From Candidatus Laterigemmans baculatus (lineage in GTDB: Bacteria > Planctomycetota > Planctomycetia > Pirellulales > Pirellulaceae): a stretch of DNA of 64,000 bases. This document shows positions 7,277 to 16,275 of this stretch, piece after piece. A program made the position numbers and the translations under genes. The stretch spans positions 32,615 through 96,614 of the forward strand of contig NZ_WRPR01000002.1 in assembly GCF_010367455.1 (NCBI RefSeq). The letters are read 5' to 3'. Each line of letters opens with the position of its first letter. Position 1 is the first letter of the stretch. The notes beneath the pieces are model-generated. The model was not told the DNA's origin, did not search any database, and saw only the letters and a list, made by a program, of their open reading frames with translations.

Positions 7277-8815
7277 TTAGGTCAGGAGCTTTTTCCGCAG
7301 CGCCGTCAACGCGTCGAGCAGCGGACGCGGCTTGCCGCTGGGATCGATCAGCCCGGCGTGCGGCATCGAATGGGGATAGCGGTCGTCCCAGCTGTCCCAC
7401 ACGATCCCGTGCACGACGCCCTTGGCGATCAGGGCGCGAACCCAGCGGGCGGCGAGTTCCGCTTGCAGTTGCGGCGTGGTGCGACCCTCGGGGCCGAGTG
7501 GAATCACTTTGGCGGCTTGCGTCGCGAGCGGATCGGTACCGCCGCTTGCGGGCATCGCCAATTGCACGAGCAGGGGCAAACCGAGCGAGGCCCAGCGATC
7601 GATGTGTTGGCTCAGGTCGAGCAGCGAGCGGGGAAGACTGCCGGGGGCGGTGTAGTTCATCCGCATCTCCAGCCCGATGCCGGCGACGCCCAGGTTCGAA
7701 CGGATCAGGGCGTCGGCAAAGTGCAGCGGGGAGATGCCGTCGCGCTCCCTCGCCAGATACTCGCCCCACGGCTGGTCGACCGAAATCAAGACTGGAGTCC
7801 GCGGATCGACGCGGCGGATGGTGTGGATCACGGCCACCGCCAACCGCATCACCTGCTCTTCATCGAGCGTCATCGGTCCTGGCGTGTTCAGGCCGGCCGT
7901 GGCGTGCCACAGGGTGACGCGGCCGTGATAGCGAAGCACGGCCCGTTCGACGTAGCTTTCGACCGCCTCGACCAGGCTGATGAAATCATCCTCGACCAGA
8001 TACGACCAGTGCGGCAGCATCCGCGGGCGAAAGTCGAGCAGCGGTCCGGCGATCGTTCGCAGCCCGGAAGCCATCGCCCACTGAAACATCCGGTCGTAGG
8101 GGGCGAAGTCGACCTTGCCGGCGTCGGTCTCGACCGTTCCCCAGCCGAGTGGGATTTGCACCGTATTGAAGGCGCTGAGCAATGGCTGCTGGAGCGGGCC
8201 GCCGATCACCTCCCCGGCGCTGGCCGCCGCCACGTTGGCTCCGAGCAGCGTTGCCAGCCGGCCCTCGGTCTGTTGCCGATACTCGATCGCTTGGCGGCTG
8301 TAGCAATCGACGAGTTGCTCGCCGGCCTGGTACAGCTGGTGGATCGCCACGTCCGCCGCCGCGCCGACTTCCTCCGCCGCGCCGCGGTGGGAGGCGGCCC
8401 GCAGGAAAGCGTCGGTCGCGGTTTGTAACTGCTGCCGTTCGGCCGCGCTCGATTGCAGACCCGCTCGTCGCCACAGATCGGCCTGATTGCGGAGCCGAAA
8501 GCATTCGCCGCGAGCCAACTCCAGCGGCAGCAAGCGGGGCTCCTGCGTCGGTCGCCCGGGTCGTTCGGTCTGGGGCAGCGAACAGGTCGAGAGCGTCGCC
8601 AGGGGGCCGCCCGGAGCGACCGGGTAGGGAATATAGAGCCGGCCCGAATCGTCCACCGTCCGCTGGATCGTCAAGATCCCATCGTTGAGCCCCACGCGGC
8701 CTTCCCAGGGGATCCCCTCGCTGCCGCAGACGTAGGCAGCATTCCAGAGGTCGAGTCCCCAAAGGTTGAGACCTTCGCGTTGAGCGGGCGGAACGGTGAA
8801 GCGGAATTGACCCAT
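7277..8815 (-). CDS. GH10-like (xylanase-related) TIM-barrel protein, atypical active site
   Basis: About 512 residues. The N-terminal 180 look like a carbohydrate-binding or linker region with an Ala/Gln-rich helical part. The C-terminal 300 resemble a glycoside hydrolase family 10 TIM barrel: FNTVQIPLGWGTVE near the first strands, VTLWHATAGLN where GH10 enzymes carry the acid/base WDVVNE, GIGLEMRMNY where the nucleophile Glu strand lies, and HGIVWDSWDD near the end. The Asn-Glu pair of the acid/base strand is not visible (Ala-Gly-Leu-Asn instead), so activity is uncertain. No signal peptide is visible. It runs the same way as the gluconolactonase gene 68 bp away, suggesting shared carbohydrate context. 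Divergent from purC. Confidence 0.7.
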   Translation of the reverse strand: MGQFRFTVPPAQREGLNLWGLDLWNAAYVCGSEGIPWEGRVGLNDGILTIQRTVDDSGRLYIPYPVAPGGPLATLSTCSLPQTERPGRPTQEPRLLPLELARGECFRLRNQADLWRRAGLQSSAAERQQLQTATDAFLRAASHRGAAEEVGAAADVAIHQLYQAGEQLVDCYSRQAIEYRQQTEGRLATLLGANVAAASAGEVIGGPLQQPLLSAFNTVQIPLGWGTVETDAGKVDFAPYDRMFQWAMASGLRTIAGPLLDFRPRMLPHWSYLVEDDFISLVEAVESYVERAVLRYHGRVTLWHATAGLNTPGPMTLDEEQVMRLAVAVIHTIRRVDPRTPVLISVDQPWGEYLARERDGISPLHFADALIRSNLGVAGIGLEMRMNYTAPGSLPRSLLDLSQHIDRWASLGLPLLVQLAMPASGGTDPLATQAAKVIPLGPEGRTTPQLQAELAARWVRALIAKGVVHGIVWDSWDDRYPHSMPHAGLIDPSGKPRPLLDALTALRKKLLT

Positions 8816-8869
8816 ATATTCGCCGGGGCGTGTGTCAAACGGCGGGCATTGCGAGAACCTTCGGCGGTA

Positions 8870-8890
8870 TCGGAAAACGGTGTTTTCCGA
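8870..8890. promoter_or_regulatory. perfect 9-bp inverted repeat in divergent promoter region
   Basis: TCGGAAAAC, three-base loop, GTTTTCCGA. It lies in the 320-bp region between the divergent GH10-like gene and purC. No T-run follows on either strand, so an operator is more likely than a terminator. No regulator is identified. Confidence 0.35.
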
Positions 8891-9136
8891 CAGAGCCTAG
8901 CGGCCCGGCGAAGGCGAGAAAAGGATGGACGGAAATCGTGGCCGGGCGAAAAAAGGTCGCCAAGAGACTTCTCCGCCGCTTCTATCCCCTTGGTTGTGGA
9001 GGTTAAATAGGCGAATCTGACGTCGGCGGAGGTTCCCCCGTGGCGCTCTCCGTTGCAACACGCTCCTCCCCTGCTCCCCACACCTCCAAGACCCACACCT
9101 CCAAGCCCCGCTCCTCCAAGCCCCGCTCTGCCTGCC

Positions 9137-10045
9137 GTGCTCGATTTCGATTCCGCCGGCGCCCTGCTCCGCACCGCCCTGCCCTTGCCCCTCCGCCGTG
9201 GCAAAGTCCGCGACGTCTACGACCTCGGCGAGACTTTGGCGATCGTCAGCACCGATCGGATCAGCGCCTTCGACTATGTCCTGCCGGTTGGGATTCCCGA
9301 CAAAGGCCGCATCCTGACGTCGCTCAGCCGTTTTTGGTTCGACTTCCTCTCGGTCCCCCATCATCTGCTGTCGCTGGAGGTTCCCGCCGAATTGGCGGTC
9401 GATGCGGCCGCGGCCAAAGCGCTCGCCGGCCGCACGATGGTGGTCCGGAAGGCGGAGGTCGTGCCGTTCGAATGCGTCGTCCGGGGGTATCTCGAAGGCA
9501 GCGGTCTGCGGGAGTATCAGCAGTCGCAGTCGGTGTGCGGGATTGGGCTGCCGACGGGACTGCGGCAATGCGATGCCCTGCCCGAGCCGATTTTCACCCC
9601 GGCGACCAAAGCCGAGGAAGGGCACGACGAGAACGTCTCCTTCGAGACCATGGTCGCGGCGGTCGGCACCGCGACGGCCGAACGGTTGCGGGAGCTCAGC
9701 CTGCGGATCTACCGCGAAGCGGCCGAGCGAGCCGCGGCGGCGGGGTTGATCATCGCCGACACCAAGTTCGAATTCGGTTTCGAGGGGGACCGGTTGATCC
9801 TGGTCGACGAAGTCCTGACGCCCGACAGCTCACGCTTCTGGCCCGCCGACAGCTACGCGCCCGGCCGCTCGCAACCGTCGTACGATAAACAGTTCGTCCG
9901 CGAGTGGCTGATGCATCAAAGCGGCTGGGACCGCAACAGCCCGCCGCCGCCGCTCCCCGCCGAGATCGTCGCCAAAACCCGCGAAAAGTACCTCGAAGCC
10001 CACCACCGAATCACCGGGGAAGAAGTACTGAGCACTGAGCACTGA
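9137..10045 (+). CDS. purC: phosphoribosylaminoimidazole-succinocarboxamide synthase
   Basis: SAICAR synthetase of purine biosynthesis, joining CAIR and aspartate with ATP. Conserved blocks are [65 protein letters not shown] and [21 protein letters not shown]. The GTG at 9137 gives the usual short N-terminus. A TTG at 9053 would add 28 residues, mostly Pro/Ser/Thr, encoded by tandem CACACCTCCAAG-type repeats. That leader is more likely untranslated, but this is not certain. The last residues (VLSTEH) and the stop TGA are encoded by an AGTACTGAG-type repeat that continues downstream. Confidence 0.94.
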   Translation: MLDFDSAGALLRTALPLPLRRGKVRDVYDLGETLAIVSTDRISAFDYVLPVGIPDKGRILTSLSRFWFDFLSVPHHLLSLEVPAELAVDAAAAKALAGRTMVVRKAEVVPFECVVRGYLEGSGLREYQQSQSVCGIGLPTGLRQCDALPEPIFTPATKAEEGHDENVSFETMVAAVGTATAERLRELSLRIYREAAERAAAAGLIIADTKFEFGFEGDRLILVDEVLTPDSSRFWPADSYAPGRSQPSYDKQFVREWLMHQSGWDRNSPPPPLPAEIVAKTREKYLEAHHRITGEEVLSTEH

Positions 10046-10101
10046 GTACTGAGTACTGAGTACTGAGGGGCCACGGAAGGACACGGAAGGAGCACGGAAA
10101 A
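10025..10101. repeat. AGTACTGAG array joined to a CCACGGAAGGACACGG array
   Basis: Starts inside the last codons of purC with GTACTGAGCACTGAGCACTG and three further TACTGAG units, then passes straight into GGCCACGGAAGGACACGGAA. The second part reads in the same direction as the copy at 10622-10678, so the two copies are direct repeats on either side of the GxxExxY gene. Confidence 0.85.
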
Positions 10102-10213
10102 GAGAAGGAGTACGGGCGACAGACAGAGCTAGGGCAGGAGGAGACGCAGCGCGCGGAAGGAAGGCGGAAAAGAGTGGGTGACCAGAGAGCAGTGGGAATA
10201 GGGACACGAGCGT

Positions 10214-10582
10214 TTAAAAGACGAGCCGCCGGAATTCTGCTTTTTGTCGGCCAAAGTTGATGAGCAGCCCGACCTTAATGCCCGTTGCCTTGAGTTCGTT
10301 GATCAGTTGGGCTTCGTCACGGTTATCAATATCTGGTGCGACCTTCAGTTCCACCAGAACGCATCGGTCAACCAAAATATCGGCTCGATAGTCGCCGACG
10401 AGTCGCCCCTTGTATTGGACCGGGATGCACGTCTCTATCTCAGCGTTCAGGCCTCGCAGTTCGAGCTCGATCTGCATGGCCCGCTGGTAGACTTTCTCTA
10501 GAAATCCAAAACCCAGTTCTCGGAAGACTTCGAACGAAGCTCCGATAATCTGCTCCGTGATTTCCCTCTGCTCGAGCGGCAT
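10214..10582 (-). CDS. GxxExxY family protein (PD-(D/E)XK-like fold suspected)
   Basis: Small protein of about 122 residues, matching the GxxExxY family (PF13366-type), whose function is not established. It has the name motif (GFLEKVY) and a nuclease-like core YRADILVDRCVLVELKVA, with Asp and Glu-x-Lys placed as in PD-(D/E)XK enzymes, then a C-terminal GLLINFGRQKAEFRRLV. The ATG at 10582 (MPLEQREITEQI) is chosen because upstream in-frame sequence only translates the neighbouring repeat array. The gene is visibly less G+C-rich than its neighbours and sits between direct copies of a CCACGGAAGGACACGG repeat, so transfer as a small unit is suspected. A catalytic role is inference only. Confidence 0.85.
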   Translation of the reverse strand: MPLEQREITEQIIGASFEVFRELGFGFLEKVYQRAMQIELELRGLNAEIETCIPVQYKGRLVGDYRADILVDRCVLVELKVAPDIDNRDEAQLINELKATGIKVGLLINFGRQKAEFRRLVF

Positions 10583-10621
10583 CGACTTGCTCCAGGATTC
10601 TGGGCTGTGCCAAACAAACGT

Positions 10622-10678
10622 TAGCCACGGAAGAACACGGGCCACGGAAGGACACGGGCCACGGAAGGACACGGGACA
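10622..10678. repeat. CCACGGAAGGACACGGG tandem array
   Basis: Three units of about 20 bp (AGCCACGGAAGAACACGGG, then GCCACGGAAGGACACGGG twice) lie 40 bp before the GxxExxY start. Direct repeat of the array at 10068-10101; inverted relative to those at 6085-6166 and 10800-10905. Confidence 0.85.
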
Positions 10679-10799
10679 GAGAAGGCAAGATTCGAGGGCT
10701 AAGCCCTGGGTGTATACATAAGTCTAGTTGCAGGGCAAGGGGCTGAATAGCTTCTGCCGTACTGGCTTTGTTCCCTTTCTTTCAACCTCTCCATGCCAC

Positions 10800-10905
10800 T
10801 CTCCCTTTCCGTGATTCTTCCGTGTCCTTCCGTGGCCCTCCTCTGATCCCCTTCTCTCTTCCGTCCCCTTTCCGTGCTTTTCAGGGTCCTTCCGTGGCCC
10901 ATCTC
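10800..10905. repeat. TTCCGTGTCCTTCCGTGGCC array, inverted copy
   Basis: Units TTCCGTGATTCTTCCGTGTCCTTCCGTGGCC and a diverged second set (CTTTTCAGGGTCCTTCCGTGGCCC) run opposite to the copies flanking the GxxExxY gene. Short ORFs across this array are repeat translations. The rest of the 340-bp gap between 10583 and 10923 holds nothing else I can identify. Confidence 0.8.
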
Positions 10906-10923
10906 CCTGACCCAGCTCACCGC

Positions 10924-12672
10924 TCACTCCTGGCGGCTGAGGAGGCGGGCTCGGATGCGGTTGCCGTGTTCTTGGGGGGCGTCGATCGTCTTGTAGAGCT
11001 CTTCGGCTCGCTCGAGATCGCCCAGGTGCTCGAGGGACCGCGCCAGGTTGTACCGTGCGGCGGCTTCCCAGCGCGATCGCTGTTCATCGCCCAGGACTCG
11101 TTTGTCGAACCAGTTGCGGGCGTTCTCATAATCGCCCGTGTCGTAGTGGATGAGGCTCAACCAGTAGCTGGCGGCTCGCTTGGCCACGCGCATCACTTCT
11201 TGGATGCGACGGATCTGAAAGCTGAACTCTTCGTTGCTCTGCCCCAATTGGCGACGGATGCCGTAGCTCCGCTGGAGGTCGACGTTGAATTCCAGGTCGT
11301 CGATATCGAACTCGGGGTGCCGAAGCTGCATGTACAGGATCCGTGCGCCCTCTTCCTGCCCCTCGCTGTCGAAATCTCCCACCAGATGCTCCCACCGCGC
11401 CTTGGCGAGCGGGAAGCCTGGCGTCAGCATCCCCCACTCGGACGCTTGCCAGGCGGCGATGTTCAGATCGTTCTCGGCCGCTTCAGCTAACGCGGCTTCG
11501 TAGATCTGAGCTTCGAACGGAACCGACCACAGCTGAACCGCGGTGATCCCCGGGATCGCTTTGAACGCTTCACTGCTGGCGGTGGCGTCGTAGCCGAGCA
11601 TCATCCGGGTCTCGCCGGTGAGTCCCGCCTCGAGACGAGCCATCCGCTGCGAGAGCGATTCCGGCGGTGCGTCGAGCAGTGCCACGGTCTGCTGCACCAT
11701 CTCCGCGTCGATCGGATAGTCGAACCAACCGGGGACGTTCAACCGCCGCAGGATGCTGGCATCCTCTCGAGCTTCGCCCAAGGTCGCGATCCCGACTTGG
11801 TCCGGCCCCGGCACGGGAATCCCCAAGCGGGGCTCGAACAGGAACAGCTCTTCGCCGACGCGGACGCCGACGAGCCATTCGGACGGTTCGGAGGCATTCT
11901 CGCCCGGAAGTCCCAGCAGGCAGGCGTCGATTCCGGCTTGGCGGCAGAGCTGAATGAAGACCCTTGCCCGCTGCCAGGGGTCGCCGCTGCTTCGCATCAG
12001 CGTCTCGAGTGTCGTCTGACGATAGCCGGGGCCGCGGAACGTCAGGCCCGCCGGAAGTCGAGCGATTGGGGGCGCCGGCGAGTCGAGCTCCAGCGGTTCG
12101 AGGGCGATGTTGCGGATCGTCCAGTCGAACAATTGGCTCGCCTGCCGCAATCGAAATTGGCCCTCCGAGCCGAGCCGCTCTTCGAGCGACGAGAGCCACT
12201 CGGCGAACAGCGGATCGTCCCCGGTCGCCTGGCCGGCCCACTTCGTCACCTGCCGCAGCAAGTAGTTCAGCTCCAGGTACTCGACGTCGCTCGGGACGAA
12301 GCGGGAGGCGTCCAAGGCTCGCAGGCCCGGGGCATCTTTCAGGCGAGGCTCGATCGAGGCCGTCAGCGCCGTGGGCGACCAGTTCCCGGTCGCCGGATGC
12401 GAATCGCTCCAGGTGTTGAGGAAGCTGACGATCCGCTGTTCGGCCGCCTCTTGATTGAGCTCGGCCAATTGCGAGACGAGCCGATGGGCTTCGCGGAGGT
12501 TGTCGATCTCGTGTGCGGCTCGCTGCTGGGCTTGCCGGCGCTGTTGAATGTCCCGCACCGGGTCGTCGTGTTTCTCGCAGCCGACGAGCAGCGTCAAGCA
12601 ACCCAGCAGCCATCCGCTGCAGCAGATCCACGGCCGGTGTTGGAGAGTCTCGGTTCGCATCATCGAAGGCAT
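10924..12672 (-). CDS. planctomycete lipoprotein with transglutaminase-like core and TPR-like C-terminus
   Basis: About 582 residues. The N-terminus is a lipoprotein signal with a lipobox ending LTLLVGC near residue 31. The middle contains RARVFIQLCRQAGIDACLLG, which resembles the helix with catalytic Cys of transglutaminase-like domains that take short peptides or leader parts. The following VGVRVGEELFLFEPRLGIP strand fits that fold. The C-terminus has tetratricopeptide-like helices (YWLSLIHYDTGDYENARNWF and AARYNLARSLEHLGDLERAE). Probably an outer-membrane-associated scaffold or protease-like protein; no specific role can be assigned. No operon partner: 50 to 200 bp of repeats lie on both sides. 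Confidence 0.75.
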   Translation of the reverse strand: MPSMMRTETLQHRPWICCSGWLLGCLTLLVGCEKHDDPVRDIQQRRQAQQRAAHEIDNLREAHRLVSQLAELNQEAAEQRIVSFLNTWSDSHPATGNWSPTALTASIEPRLKDAPGLRALDASRFVPSDVEYLELNYLLRQVTKWAGQATGDDPLFAEWLSSLEERLGSEGQFRLRQASQLFDWTIRNIALEPLELDSPAPPIARLPAGLTFRGPGYRQTTLETLMRSSGDPWQRARVFIQLCRQAGIDACLLGLPGENASEPSEWLVGVRVGEELFLFEPRLGIPVPGPDQVGIATLGEAREDASILRRLNVPGWFDYPIDAEMVQQTVALLDAPPESLSQRMARLEAGLTGETRMMLGYDATASSEAFKAIPGITAVQLWSVPFEAQIYEAALAEAAENDLNIAAWQASEWGMLTPGFPLAKARWEHLVGDFDSEGQEEGARILYMQLRHPEFDIDDLEFNVDLQRSYGIRRQLGQSNEEFSFQIRRIQEVMRVAKRAASYWLSLIHYDTGDYENARNWFDKRVLGDEQRSRWEAAARYNLARSLEHLGDLERAEELYKTIDAPQEHGNRIRARLLSRQE

Positions 12673-12720
12673 CGGGCGTGGAAGGGTACGTCAGCCTTTC
12701 CAGGCTGACAAAGTGTGTTA

Positions 12721-12857
12721 GATCAGCCGCAGCGCGCTAGCGTCCGGTTCTCACGGCGTTTTCGAGAACCGGGGGCTAGCGCCCGGCGGCTGATGAATAA
12801 TCCGGGCTAGCGCCCGGCGGCTGATGGAGGATTCGGGCTACCGCGTGGCGGCTGTTG
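12721..12857. repeat. ATCAGCCGCC...CCGGTTC REP-like palindromes (family B), three partial units
   Basis: Begins GATCAGCCGCAGCGCGCTAG with the inverted partner GGGGGCTAGCGCCCGGCGGCTGAT, followed by two more copies of the right half. Arms around the CTAG centre are complementary, so transcripts would fold into strong hairpins. Other copies are near 20290, 34288, 37491, 41179 and 48199. Confidence 0.9.
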
Positions 12858-12868
12858 AGTAAGGTGGA

Positions 12869-13852
12869 CTACGCAGGACGGACGGCGGCTCGGACTCGGG
12901 CGAGTTGTTCGAGCAGTAGCGGGATCGCGTGGAGCGGCACCATGTTCGGTCCGTCGCTCGGGGAGCGATCGGGATCGGGGTGGGTTTCGAGGAACACCGC
13001 ATCGACTCCCACCGCCACGGCGGCGCGGGCCAGCGGCGGGACCATCTCGCGGTTGCCACCGGTGGCCCCCTCGAGACCGCCGGGACGCTGGACGCTGTGG
13101 GTCGCGTCGAACACGACTGGCACGCCGAGGGCTCGCATGGCCGGCAAGCCGGTCATGTCGTTGACCAGGCGGCCGTAACCGAAAAACGTCCCTCGTTCGC
13201 AGAGCAGGACGCCGCCGGCCCCCCCGCCGCGAAGTTTATCGACGACGTACCGCATGTCCTCGGGGGCCATGAACTGGCCTTTCTTCACGTTCACCGGTCG
13301 ATGGGTCGCGGCGGCGGCCAGCAGCAGGTCGGTCTGCCGGGCCAAAAACGCCGGGATCTGCAGCAGGTCGCAGACGGCCGCCACCGCTGCGGCCTGGTCG
13401 GGCAAATGGACATCGGTCGTCACCGGCAACCCGCTGCGGTGAGCGACTTCGGCCAGCATTTCCAGTCCTTGCTCGAGCCCGGGGCCGCGCAAGCTGGTGC
13501 GGCTGGTGCGATTGGCTTTGTCGAACGAGGCTTTGAAGATCAGCTGCAGCCCCAACCGCTCGGTCGCTTCGCGGAGTCGCAGGGCGATCTCGGTCGCCGC
13601 GTCGACGGTTTCCAGCACGCACGGGCCGGCAATGATCGTGAGCGGCCGCTCGGGGCCGATCTGCACCTGCTTCGCCGAGCCGGTCCCCACCGCCACGCCC
13701 GCGATCTCCACGCCCACGCGGCTCGCGTCGGGCAGTTCGCCGCTGCCGGTGGCCAGTTCGCCGCTGCCGGTGGCCAGTTCGCCGCTGCCGGTGGGGCGCG
13801 ATTCCGAGTCATGGGAGCCGGTCGCGGTCGACGGTTCAGGAGAAGCGGTCAA
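12869..13852 (-). CDS. kdsA: 3-deoxy-8-phosphooctulonate (KDO-8-P) synthase
   Basis: Condenses phosphoenolpyruvate and arabinose-5-phosphate for lipopolysaccharide KDO. Recognised by [53 protein letters not shown] [35 protein letters not shown] and [18 protein letters not shown]. The TTG start overlaps the stop of the upstream lipid-kinase gene as TTGA, suggesting translational coupling. It adds a leader with three GSGELAT repeats encoded by 21-bp tandem units. The alternative GTG at 13717 would give a 282-residue protein, the normal family length. Presence implies a KDO-containing outer membrane. Confidence 0.92.
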   Translation of the reverse strand: MTASPEPSTATGSHDSESRPTGSGELATGSGELATGSGELPDASRVGVEIAGVAVGTGSAKQVQIGPERPLTIIAGPCVLETVDAATEIALRLREATERLGLQLIFKASFDKANRTSRTSLRGPGLEQGLEMLAEVAHRSGLPVTTDVHLPDQAAAVAAVCDLLQIPAFLARQTDLLLAAAATHRPVNVKKGQFMAPEDMRYVVDKLRGGGAGGVLLCERGTFFGYGRLVNDMTGLPAMRALGVPVVFDATHSVQRPGGLEGATGGNREMVPPLARAAVAVGVDAVFLETHPDPDRSPSDGPNMVPLHAIPLLLEQLARVRAAVRPA

Positions 13853-14928
13853 CGGGAATCTCGGGGGTTCGGTGGCTGGGGTTGGTTCGGCAAGCGGAGC
13901 GTGACTCGCTGCGGAGCGACGCGAATTTCGAGCGGGAGGCGTCCCACGTAATCGCCATCGAGTTGGACCGCCAAGGGAGTTTCGGAGGAGAACCGAAAGT
14001 GCTCGCTGCGGACTCGGTGGACGTCGGGCCAGCGCGCGTGCCGACCGCAGATCACGCCGCCGAGATACCGCAGCCCGTGCAACAATGACCCATCGCGAAG
14101 CCCGCAAAAATCGAGCAGCCCGTCGGTTTCATCCGCGCCGGCCTCGACCGCTAAGCCTGCCGCATATCGTGGCAGATTGAACACTAGCGCCCACGCGACC
14201 GTCAACGGATCGCCGTCGGCCTCGCTCCCGAACTGCTCGACACGGACCGGCGGATATCGATAGCTACGCAGCGTCGCCAGGATCGGTTTGGCGTAACTGA
14301 TGCGGCGGATGTGGCCTCTCCGGGTCAGGTGCATCCGCCGCACGACCTGAGCGTCGAAACCGACCGAAGCCATCACCAAGAACATCCGCTCGCGGGACCG
14401 ACGGCGTGGTTGCGTGGCGTCCCCGAAGCGAGCGATTCCCGCGTCGATCCGCAACGAGCGGCCGCGAAGGATCGTTTCGGCCGCCGCCTCGGGAAGATTG
14501 CTGACCCCGTAGTGCCGCGCGACGAGATTCTCCGTCCCCAGCGGCAGCGGCATGATCGGAACCGAGGCCGGCATCAGAGAGGCCATGAGGTTCAGCGTCC
14601 CGTCTCCGCCGGCGGCAACCACGCACGGAGGGCGGCCGCCCTCGAGCGCTTCGTCGACGCGGTGGCGAAGGGTCGCGAGGTCCGAATGCATTTCAACGCG
14701 GAGGTCGGCCGCTGCCAGTTTTTGCCGGAGCAACTCCAAGCGATCGCGACCGGCCCCCGAGCCCGCTTTGGGGCTGCTCGCGATCACCACCGTGTCGCCG
14801 CTCCGCAGTTCGCCCGCAACCCCCTCGGTCGTTCCCTCCGCCGTTCCCGGCTCAGGAGGAACGTGCGACCCCGCGGCTCCACCGGGCGCTGCGGGAGGTC
14901 GGCGTTCGGGGGAAGTGGGTTTGTGCAT
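13849..14928 (-). CDS. diacylglycerol kinase-like (YegS/DAGK catalytic) lipid kinase
   Basis: Lipid kinase of the DAGK catalytic family. [11 protein letters not shown] (about residues 50-60) corresponds to the first glycine-rich strand and [11 protein letters not shown] (104-113) carries the GGDGT nucleotide-binding motif; [14 protein letters not shown] follows, as in YegS and bacterial DgkB. The first 40 residues are Pro/Gly/Glu-rich and probably disordered. It lies upstream of and overlaps kdsA by four bases, so both may serve envelope lipid synthesis. The lipid substrate cannot be told from the sequence. Confidence 0.87.
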   Translation of the reverse strand: MHKPTSPERRPPAAPGGAAGSHVPPEPGTAEGTTEGVAGELRSGDTVVIASSPKAGSGAGRDRLELLRQKLAAADLRVEMHSDLATLRHRVDEALEGGRPPCVVAAGGDGTLNLMASLMPASVPIMPLPLGTENLVARHYGVSNLPEAAAETILRGRSLRIDAGIARFGDATQPRRRSRERMFLVMASVGFDAQVVRRMHLTRRGHIRRISYAKPILATLRSYRYPPVRVEQFGSEADGDPLTVAWALVFNLPRYAAGLAVEAGADETDGLLDFCGLRDGSLLHGLRYLGGVICGRHARWPDVHRVRSEHFRFSSETPLAVQLDGDYVGRLPLEIRVAPQRVTLRLPNQPQPPNPRDSR

Positions 14929-15062
14929 GGGAGGAAGGGGGTGAGAGGGGGAGCGAAAAGTTTGCTGCGCGGCGCGGTTTCGCGACCTATTCTTCCGAGC
15001 AGGGTCCCTGCGTTCGAGGCTGCCATCGCATTTCCAAACACCGCTCTAAAAAGCTTGGCGTC

Positions 15063-15536
15063 GTGAAAGCCATCCGTCGTTATTGGGTTACGGGTCTGAT
15101 TCTGGTCATGGTCGGGGTCCATGCTGCCATTATCGGATATATCCGCAATCAGTTGTCGATGCTGGAAACGGCTCAAGTCACGGCGGTCACCGTGGGCAGT
15201 TTCCGCTTCCGCACGCTGCAGGACCCGTCGCATATTCACTCGTTCCGGCTGCACGCCGTCCTAGAGCCCACGCAGCGCTACCGCGCTACGGAACGCATCG
15301 AGCAAATGCGGCTGGAGATCCACGAATCCTCCGAGCAACTGTTGCGGCAGGTCGAACCGAGTTGGTTGGCCGATCCGACGCAAGAAGAACTCCGCGGGCG
15401 ACTGCTCGAAGTCGTCCTGCGACATCTGAACGAACCGCTCGTCCAACGGATGCTGATCACCGACTGGCTCAGCCTCCCGGTCCAGCCCGTCAAAAGCTCC
15501 GACCAAACGTTCGCCAACGTGTCCGGTCCGTTGTAG
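15063..15536 (+). CDS. single-pass membrane protein, FliL-like layout
   Basis: 157 residues starting at GTG. An N-terminal transmembrane helix (VTGLILVMVGVHAAIIGYI, about residues 9-27) is followed by a short strand (VTAVTVGSFRFRTL) and a C-terminal part with EIHESSEQLLRQ and a helix RGRLLEVVLRHLNEPL, ending in MLITDWLSLPVQPV. This order (membrane anchor, strand, amphipathic helices, terminal hydrophobic strand) resembles FliL, the stator-associated flagellar protein. The identity is too low to name it so. No flagellar genes are near. Followed by a repeat array and T-run. Confidence 0.65.
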   Translation: MKAIRRYWVTGLILVMVGVHAAIIGYIRNQLSMLETAQVTAVTVGSFRFRTLQDPSHIHSFRLHAVLEPTQRYRATERIEQMRLEIHESSEQLLRQVEPSWLADPTQEELRGRLLEVVLRHLNEPLVQRMLITDWLSLPVQPVKSSDQTFANVSGPL

Positions 15537-15570
15537 GGCTCAGTGAGGAAATCGGTGGATTCGATAGTTT

Positions 15571-15733
15571 TGAGCCGTAGGCGCTAGCCTCGGGCCTCGC
15601 GACCCCAGGCATTTCCGTAGCGGAACCCGCGGCTAGCGCCGTCGGCTCACCCGCGGCTAGCGCCGTCGGCTCACCCGCGGCTAGCGCCGTCGGCTCACCC
15701 GCGGCTAGCGCCGTCGGCTCAGGGTTTTTTTCA
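15571..15733. repeat. REP-like family A array (GAGCCGTAGGCGCTAGCC / CCGCGGCTAGCGCCGTCGGCTC)
   Basis: One left arm (GAGCCGTAGGCGCTAGCCTCGGG) then four tandem 24-bp right arms (ACCCGCGGCTAGCGCCGTCGGCTC), directly followed by AGGG and a run of seven T. The stem and T-run could terminate transcription from the plus strand gene upstream. Other copies: 29344, 39632, 41291 and 62410. Confidence 0.9.
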
Positions 15734-15766
15734 TGGTCTCCACTCGACGGCGCGGATGGTTGCTGC

Positions 15767-16273
15767 CTACTCCGGCACGCGCTCGGTCGGGTTGCCGCGG
15801 GTCGTGCGGAGGGCCACCGGAGGGTCGGTCCGGAGCAACTGCAGCGTGTTGATCTGCGTCGGCTCGGTCTCGAAGATCACCCGGTTGGTCAGCCAAACCG
15901 GAGCCTCGGCCGCCGGACGCTCCAGTTCAAAGTAAACCCAGACGTACCGCACTTCGTCCTCGACCCCCACCCAGTGGAACCGGGCTCGCCGCTGAACCCG
16001 CTGCTCCGCCGCGTCGCCGGCCGCCGCGGCGGGGGAGTCGGAAAGATAGATTGTGCCGGCCAAATAGTCGCTGAGCAGTTTTTTTGTCGACTCGGCCGAC
16101 TCTTTCTCGAGGACAATCCGCCGCCCGGTCGCCTCGCTGAGCGCCGCGTCCAGGTCTCGCGGATGCAGTCGCAGCGCGATCTTCAGCCGGCTGTGGTCGG
16201 CGTTCCACTGCGCTTCGGCAACGCTGACGTGAAACGGGTGCCATAGCAAAGCGACAAACAACGCAGCAGCCAT
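15767..16273 (-). CDS. DUF6702 family secreted protein
   Basis: 168 residues with a short hydrophobic N-terminus (AAALFVALLW) and the characteristic HPFHVSVAEAQWNADHSRLK start of the mature part. This is typical of DUF6702, a family of exported proteins beginning HP(Y/F)HVS. RLHPRDLDAALSEATG and FHWVGVEDEVRYVWVYFELE follow. Function unknown. Its start lies three bases from the stop of the M1 peptidase gene (same strand), so they are probably co-transcribed; in several bacteria these families are neighbours. Confidence 0.78.
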   Translation of the reverse strand: MAAALFVALLWHPFHVSVAEAQWNADHSRLKIALRLHPRDLDAALSEATGRRIVLEKESAESTKKLLSDYLAGTIYLSDSPAAAAGDAAEQRVQRRARFHWVGVEDEVRYVWVYFELERPAAEAPVWLTNRVIFETEPTQINTLQLLRTDPPVALRTTRGNPTERVPE

Positions 16274-16275
16274 CG

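Noticed and set aside
9040..9888. 282-residue plus-strand frame in the purC region
   Set aside because: Alternative frame of purC; Arg/Pro-rich with no conserved block.
10699..10927. Two short minus-strand frames (67 and 73 residues)
   Set aside because: They translate the CCACGGAAGG repeat array (HGRTRKNHGKGE); not genes.
15571..15733. CRISPR-like array
   Set aside because: Tandem copies without spacers; arms are palindromic and recur singly elsewhere, as for REP elements.
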